From Talpa occidentalis (taxonomy: Eukaryota > Chordata > Mammalia > Eulipotyphla > Talpidae): DNA of 64,000 bases. Both the position numbers and the translations under genes were made by a program. The DNA is taken from NCBI RefSeq assembly GCF_014898055.3, contig NW_023604295.1, positions 66,427,730 to 66,491,729 of the forward strand. The letters run 5' to 3'. Of this stretch, positions 58,870-64,000 are shown one piece after another (position 1 is the first letter of the stretch; the number at the start of each line of letters is the position of its first letter). The notes below the pieces were generated by a model. The model searched no databases. It had not been told where the DNA came from and saw only the letters and a program-made list of their open reading frames with translations.

Positions 58870-60106
58870 CTCTGTCTTCTGGGGGAGCTTTCTGCTGGTT
58901 TTAGGCAGTTTTTACTGAAGAAATGTCCCTGTTCTCAAATGGCGAAGCAGGATGCAGTCCCTGCGCCTCCGGTTTCAGGCACACTCTTCTGCGCACCCGG
59001 TCTGCCCCGGACGTGGGTGCCTGCTCCCTCTGTGGGCTCAGACTGCTGGTCAGAAGGGGCCTGGCGTGGAATAACTTCCCGGCTGGCCACTGGGTCCTCC
59101 AGAAACCTTCTGCCCTTTTCAAGCAGACTTAAGAAATGTCCTGTTTTATAGGGTGTTAGTGACTTTTTTTTTTCTGGTCGCTAGGTGGCGCCAGAGATCT
59201 CTCCTATTGTCCTTGGGGTGCTGTTTTTCGCCTCCCCCCACCCCGTGGGACAGAGAACAGAGCGGGAATGGTAGGGTACACCTCAACAGCTTTGGGGTGC
59301 TGTGTCTGCCTTGTGCCCCACCGTCGTGGAGAAACCACGCCCCGAATTTTCGTGCCCCGGGTCTCAGTTCAAAGCCCTCAGGTCCAGGACGCGGGCTGTA
59401 GCCCAGTTCAGTGGCGCGGGAATGGCGCCTTTTGCACCCGGCTCCCGTGCCTGGGCGCCTGGTTCCTGCTTACTCAGGGAGGGACCTTCACCTCAGTGAG
59501 GACCTCCGTGCGTCTCCCCGCAAGCCTAGGTCGTCTCCCTGCCAGCCTAGGTCACAGGCGCGGGGACCTGGGCAGCCGCGATCCCGGTCTGCACTTGCTT
59601 TTCAAGCGCGCCAGGCGCGCCTCGTTTCCCGCGCAGGCTTACCGGCAGCCCGGGCTGTGTGCGTGTCTCCCGGTGTCTTTGTTCTTCTCTAATGGCGCCC
59701 GGAGCCGTTCGCTCACCGCCGCGGCGGATCCTGCAGGGTTCGCCTCAGCTCCCGTTCACGGGGTGTGGTGGCTGCAATAGTTCCTTTCCGCTCACAGTCC
59801 CGCTTCTGCGTCGTTTGTTCTTGTCGGTTGTTTTGGTTTGTTGTTTCCTCCTCTCTGCTGGTCGGAGAGTGCCGCCTCTGTGGGCGGGGAGGGGAGCAGG
59901 GTTCTGCGCTTCCCTCCCTTCTAGTCCTCTTTTATGGCCACTTTCTTCTTCGGGCAGTTCGCTGGCGTCACCCGTTTATCTTCCGTGTCCCAGTTCTCAC
60001 TGGGACCTGCCGCTTTTCCTCCCTATTCACTTTTTTTAATGGGAGATCTTACTCGCAGCGTCTCCTCGCCGCCATGTTGCTCCGCCCCCAGGAATGAGAT
60101 TCTGTC
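58870..60106 (-). promoter_or_regulatory. L1 5' UTR and internal promoter, CpG-rich
   Basis: About 1.2 kb of sequence far richer in GC and CpG than anything else in the window. In other mammals this region carries the internal RNA polymerase II promoter that starts transcription at the element's first base. Near the 5' end the minus strand reads AACATGGCGGC (60068-60078), close to the YY1 site that positions initiation in human L1. A short direct repeat CAGCCTAGGTC/CAAGCCTAGGTC occurs near 59522-59552. I cannot tell if it is methylated or active. Confidence 0.8.
60068..60078 (-). promoter_or_regulatory. YY1-like site at the L1 5' end
   Basis: AACATGGCGGC on the minus strand, within about 30-40 bases of the element's 5' end, resembles the YY1 consensus (AANATGGCGGC). 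Confidence 0.6.
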
Positions 60107-60139
60107 ATTTTTTTTAATTTTTTACATCATTGTTCATTG

Positions 60140-60594
60140 TTTTCTTTTTTTATTTAAATATTTTATTTTATATAATTCTTACGTCTTTTTTCATCTTTGC
60201 ACAATGTATGCATTTTCATTTTGCTTATATTCCCCATACAATTGCCTCCCCCTTATTTTGACTTAGTCCTTCCTTTCCCCGAGCCTCCCTACCCCCCCAC
60301 CCCCCATAGTGTGTCTCTGGTTTATAGTTGCTTGTTGATTTTGATTTTTACTTTGTATTGATTAGTCTTTTTCCTGGTCTCTTATTTAGGTTTTCTAAAT
60401 TCCTGCTATGAGTGAGTCCATCCGGTATTTTTCTTTTTCTTTCTGATTTATTTCGCTGAGCATGATCCCTTCTAGCTTCATCCGTGTTGCTGCAAATTGC
60501 ATGTGTTTATCTTTTTTGATTGCTGAGTAATATTCCATTGTGTATATGTACCACATCTTCTTGATCCAGTCATCTATTTTTGGGCATTTGGGTT
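60140..60594 (-). mobile_element. 5'-truncated L1 3' end, minus strand
   Basis: A fragment with the last 66 or so ORF2 codons ([20 protein letters not shown] to SLIAGI, 60395-60592) and a 3' UTR with a G-rich block on the minus strand near 60285-60308. The 3' end carries about 70 extra bases relative to the neighbouring full-length L1, and the sequence differs by more than a few percent, so it is an independent, somewhat older insertion. A short duplication TTCATTG may flank it (60133-60139 and 60594-60600). Confidence 0.88.
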
Positions 60595-60600
60595 TCATTG

Positions 60601-61936
60601 CATAAAAAATGTCATGGTTTGAATGTTGGCTGTGGCAGAATTTGGCTTATAATAACAACCACACACCACACACATGCAAACTTCACATCATATATTTTCA
60701 TAAACTAAATACCAAAATCAGTTTGTTGTTGTTTTGTTTTTGCTGAGTACTACTATCAAGACACAGAAAATCTAATAAAATTTGAGTCTATGACTTATTC
60801 TTAATGATTTTCTTAGTCATTTTTATGATTTTCCAGGGCACTCAGAGGAACATTCCCAGGTGACTGAGCCAACTCTATTTAATTCCAAACTCAGAAAGAT
60901 GACATTTTGATGGCTATAAGTTGATTTATCAGAGCTTCAATATTTCCTTCTTCACCTCCCCCTTAATTTGAATGGCAATGGTACTATAATATTGTTGTCT
61001 GGAAAGGATGAGCTGATTTAATTTTGGAAGATTTGTCTTTCCATGCAATCTGTTTGTACAGGGGATGATACAAAACTTGTTGATGTCAGCTATTCATTTA
61101 GTGTGGGTTTTAGCCATGTTTATCTTCCAAAGACCTCACAGCAACAACTAATATCTCCTGACCACACCATTTGATTATTGTAATTCTCAGTCTTCATATC
61201 TCCCACTTAAACCATCTCTTTTTGACGATTACCTCAAGGTTTATTACACGTTGATTGCTCAATAATTTTCTCTAGGGATTTAGTAAAATGTTTTAAATAC
61301 GGGAACTGACTTATATGAAATTATTAGACACATATTGAGTAATAATGTGCTATACATAATAGACAATTCCTTTGGTAACAATTCCTTGTAATTAAAATTA
61401 TGGATTTATGGATGAGAAAGGATGCCAGAAAGCCATTTGGACTATCATCCTGGCTTCAGTTGAGCCATTCCAGACTAATATGATTAACTGCATTAAAAGA
61501 TAGTTTTGCTTTTATAACAGTAAGCCAAAAGCTTTATCATTCTAAGCATCCAAAATTTGAACAAATTTGTTTTTAATTCATAATTTTAATGACTCAACCC
61601 CCAGAATCATGACTAAAAAAGAAATCTTCACTCTCTAGAATGCCCCAAATGATTTACTCACATGTTATAACAAATCGGTCTACCCGCTAAATTCTCAAGC
61701 AGAGTGTACCATGTTCTTCTTGCTAGATAACTTCTCTTAGCAGATGTCTCCTGACCTTGGTGCTTCCTGAAGGAGCTTCCCTTTTGCTGATGCTTTCATG
61801 CCCTGGATTGGTTTGCCAGAATCTATACTCAGAATGTGGTCTACTGATGCACTCAGAGTTTTCTGAGATTATAAAGTAATGTTAGTTCTTATGGGACAGC
61901 AATGCTAGACTTTAACTTTCACTCAAAAAAATCATC
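60601..61936. other. Unassigned sequence
   Basis: No recognised gene or repeat. Confidence 0.4.
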
Positions 61937-62459
61937 TGTATTAGTTGTTATTGAAATGTAAGAAGCCACTAAAACTGAATGTCTTTAAATCATAGGTATT
62001 GTTAATGCTCATGAGTCTAGGGTCAGCTGGATGATTATTTTGATCTCATCTTCACACACTCATATATTATGTCTGCTCTTAGTTGAACGAAGATGTGGAT
62101 GTGTTGGCCTGGTCTGGTTTTTCACATATGTTTAGGGTAATCATGCTGTAGAGTGGCTCAGCATGGCCTTGGCTCAGATAACTCAACTATGTGCCTTGTA
62201 TATCTCCTCTTTACTATTCTCGTGGAGGCAGCAGGCTCTAAAGAGAAAACAAAACAAAACAAAACAAAAGATATTCAAGTCCATTAAAGGAGTACGGTGG
62301 TAATTAGCACACCATGACTCTTGCAGCATTCTATTAGCCAAAACGTGACAAGGTCAACCCAGAGTCGACTACGGAAGAGACTAAAGTTACAAGGCCAAAA
62401 GCCGGACTACAAGAAGGCCATTAATTGAGGTCAAGTGTGCATTCAATTAATCTACCACA
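61937..62459 (+). repeat. Ancient LTR-like element
   Basis: A 523-base block starts TGTATTAGTTGT and ends CTACCACA. Internal blocks AAGCCACTAAAACTGAATG, GTCTAGGGTCAGCTGGATG, GCAGCATTCTATTAGCCA and GACAAGGTCAACCCAGAGTC recall a common ancient mammalian LTR (ERVL/MaLR class) that contains TATTCTATTGGTT-like text before its 3' end. It is strongly diverged, and a (AAAAC)n repeat has grown inside it. No viral coding sequence is present. Confidence 0.5.
62246..62268 (+). repeat. (AAAAC)n microsatellite
   Basis: Four to five tandem AAAAC units inside the ancient LTR-like element. Confidence 0.92.
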
Positions 62460-62770
62460 CCATCACATTAGCTTTATGTTTCACTATTCAGCAAACTTAT
62501 CCACTGGAGTCTTTGAAAGAATAATAAAATAACAATATTTCAAATATAAACATATGTGCATATACTATTGATAAATACATATATATAATTACCATAATAT
62601 CAATAGTGTTATTATTGATTCCCAATTATATTTTACAAAAGTCTGAGGTTCTGGAAAACAAGTTTGTGATGAAATTATTTACATTCACATAGAGCATGCA
62701 TAAGTACACACGTGAACAACTAGATCATATTGGATATTAGAGCAGTGCTTTGAGAAATTTCCTCTCTAGG
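62460..62770. other. AT-rich unassigned sequence
   Basis: No recognised feature. Confidence 0.4.
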
Positions 62771-62774
62771 GGAC

Positions 62775-62925
62775 AGGATGCGAACTTCAGACTTCAGTGC
62801 AACTATGTCTGAATCCTGGTTCCCGTACTCACTGTGTTGAATCTGTATGAATTATTTCATCTTACTGAGCCAGTTTTCTCAATGGTGAGAATGAGAATTA
62901 CTTTGGTAAATTAAAAATTACAAAA
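62775..62925 (+). repeat. MIR relic, plus strand
   Basis: GTCTGAATCCTGGTTCCCG, then ATTATTTCATCTTACTGAGCC, AGTTTTCTCAATGGTGAGAATGAGAATTA follow MIR from the tRNA-like part into its core. Diverged. Confidence 0.6.
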
Positions 62926-63700
62926 AGATTATACACATTTGTACTTGAAATGGAATGGGTATTGTGCCCATGCTATTCTTCTTCCTTACCACTTCCCCTA
63001 AAGTAGTCATAACGCCTTCTTGCTTTCACCAATTAGGCAGTAGTATTGACTATAGGGTCTCCTTTCTATATCTCCCACTGCTCTTACAAATTCCCTGTCT
63101 CTACAGGGAAAATCTTAGCATTTTCAGATGGCACACATTATCATAGCACAGAATTTCCCTCACACCTGAAAAATCTTTAGCATGGTTGGCCCCATTCACT
63201 ATTGCCAGCAGTCACTCAAAGTAAATGCTGTTTTTAATATAACCCACACATTTCCAAATAACTCTGTAGGGGATGATAATAATAGTCCTAGGTGAGAATA
63301 TATATACCTTACAACCTAATTTCCAAACTCTTAATCCACAAAAACTGTTGTATAATATAGCCCTGTTTATGGGACTTTTTGGTTTTTTGCTTTTATTACT
63401 GCCTTATATTGCAATTCAGATTTCCAGAAGTAAGAGATAGAAAAATAATTGAATAGGGAAATATTTCCTAGCCCTAGGGAGTTGTGCCTACCTCTAGCCA
63501 AAGTTATGATTTGAAGCACACTTGCTTTCCAAAATGTCTCCCGCACACTATTATTACCCACGGTAACTGTAATGATTAAGACATGTAAGACCCTTGAAAA
63601 ATGTAAGCATTTATGACATTCTTACTTATATGTACTTTTGTGCAAAATAATCTATCAAATTAGTGCCTGGAATCTAGCATGGACCTAAGAGCTCTCTCTA
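62926..63700. other. Unassigned sequence
   Basis: No recognised gene or repeat. Confidence 0.4.
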
Positions 63701-63716
63701 AAAGAATGGGAGTTTG

Positions 63717-63988
63717 GGTGCCTCCCTGGTGGCACAAAGGGTTAAGTCTCAGCACTATGAAGGTATCTGTAGCACAAGTTTGATCCCTGGCCAGGGAGCT
63801 AACCCACATGGCACAGCAGACCTCTCCTGTCTCACTCACTACTCTCCTCAGCAGTGTTTTTAGTAGATTCGCCTGTTCTGTTCCCCACTCTGTCTCAGGT
63901 GAATCCTCTCACCCCTTAACATTACCTACCCCCTCTCACAGCACCCCAGCTCTTGTATGCATAATAAAACAAATCTTAAAAAAAAAAA
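63717..63988 (+). mobile_element. tRNA-derived SINE, type A, at the window edge
   Basis: A forward copy (TGCCTCCCTGGTGGCACAAA to CTTGTATGCATAATAAAAC and poly(A)). A duplication AAAGAATGGGAGT/AAAGACTGGGAAT may flank it at 63701-63713 and 63987-63999, with two mismatches. Confidence 0.9.
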
Positions 63989-64000
63989 GACTGGGAATGT

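Larger units (their letters stand above)
53760..60106 (-). mobile_element. Near full-length L1 retrotransposon, minus strand
   Basis: A 6.3-kb L1 in reverse orientation: 5' UTR (58870 to about 60106), ORF1 (57841-58869), a 72-base spacer, ORF2 (53945-57768, two frameshifts), a 3' UTR with a G-rich block, and a poly(A) seen as T's at 53760-53769. A 17-bp identical sequence ATTTTTTTTAATTTTTT at 53743-53759 and 60107-60123 may be its target-site duplication, though it is low complexity. The 5' end carries GGGGGCGGAGCAACATGGCG. An intact ORF1 and only two small lesions over 1,274 codons of ORF2 indicate a young insertion. It cannot move by itself in this form. Confidence 0.95.

Noticed and set aside
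59153..60266. Plus-strand open frames of 80-170 codons in the GC-rich patch
   Set aside because: They are explained by the low stop-codon frequency of the CpG-rich L1 5' UTR; no domains or splice context.
1..64000. CRISPR arrays, prophage, operons or bacterial systems
   Set aside because: All sequence features are mammalian; no regularly spaced repeats or dense coding frames exist.

Overview
This window is nuclear DNA of a placental mammal. It is AT-rich and dominated by interspersed repeats, with at least one long interspersed element (L1) of modern mammalian architecture, ancient MIR, L2 and MaLR-like relics shared by mammals, and about 22 copies of one lineage-specific tRNA-derived SINE. 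I could not name the species. The SINE body ends in AATAAATAAATCTTT plus poly(A) and starts GGGCCTCCCTGGTGGCGCA. It is not primate Alu, rodent B1/B2, bat VES or a ruminant SINE, and its overall style suggests Laurasiatheria (a mole, pangolin or similar lineage); that placement is inference only. No complete host gene, tRNA, rRNA, CRISPR array or microbial feature was found.

Layout. 1-6.5 kb: mostly unassigned sequence with a MaLR-type LTR relic and one SINE. 6.5-11.2 kb: two old L1 fragments (one plus strand, one rearranged minus strand) carrying six SINE pieces, including an unusual inverted pair. 11-17 kb: unique or unassigned sequence with a MIR and two SINEs. 17.1-18.4 kb: a decayed MIA2/CTAGE-family retropseudogene split by a SINE. 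19-31 kb: SINEs, an L2, a MIR, two 5'-truncated L1 3' ends, and a candidate terminal exon on the minus strand near 23.8 kb. 31.7-32.1 and 36.3-36.8 kb: two solo LTR candidates with target-site duplications. 35.4-39.7 kb: an L2, an old L1 tail, and an old minus-strand L1 interrupted by four SINEs. 40-51.9 kb: a SINE-free stretch with L2/MIR relics, simple repeats, two weak candidate exons and a bare poly(A) insertion flanked by a direct repeat. 51.9-53.3 kb: three SINEs. 53.76-60.1 kb: a nearly full-length young L1 on the minus strand (CpG-rich 5' UTR, intact ORF1, ORF2 broken by two small frameshifts), beside another 5'-truncated L1 at 60.1-60.6 kb. 60.6-64 kb: unique sequence, an ancient LTR-like element, a MIR and a last SINE.

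Working together: the L1 supplies endonuclease and reverse transcriptase, the SINEs are non-autonomous L1-dependent RNAs with A-rich tails and target-site duplications, and the pseudogene and bare poly(A) insertion look like by-products of the same machinery. I found no previously undescribed functional system. The most unusual observations are the near-identical inverted SINE half at 8.67/9.44 kb, the poly(A)-only insertion at 46.05 kb, the young L1, and unassigned candidate exons that need transcript or conservation tests.
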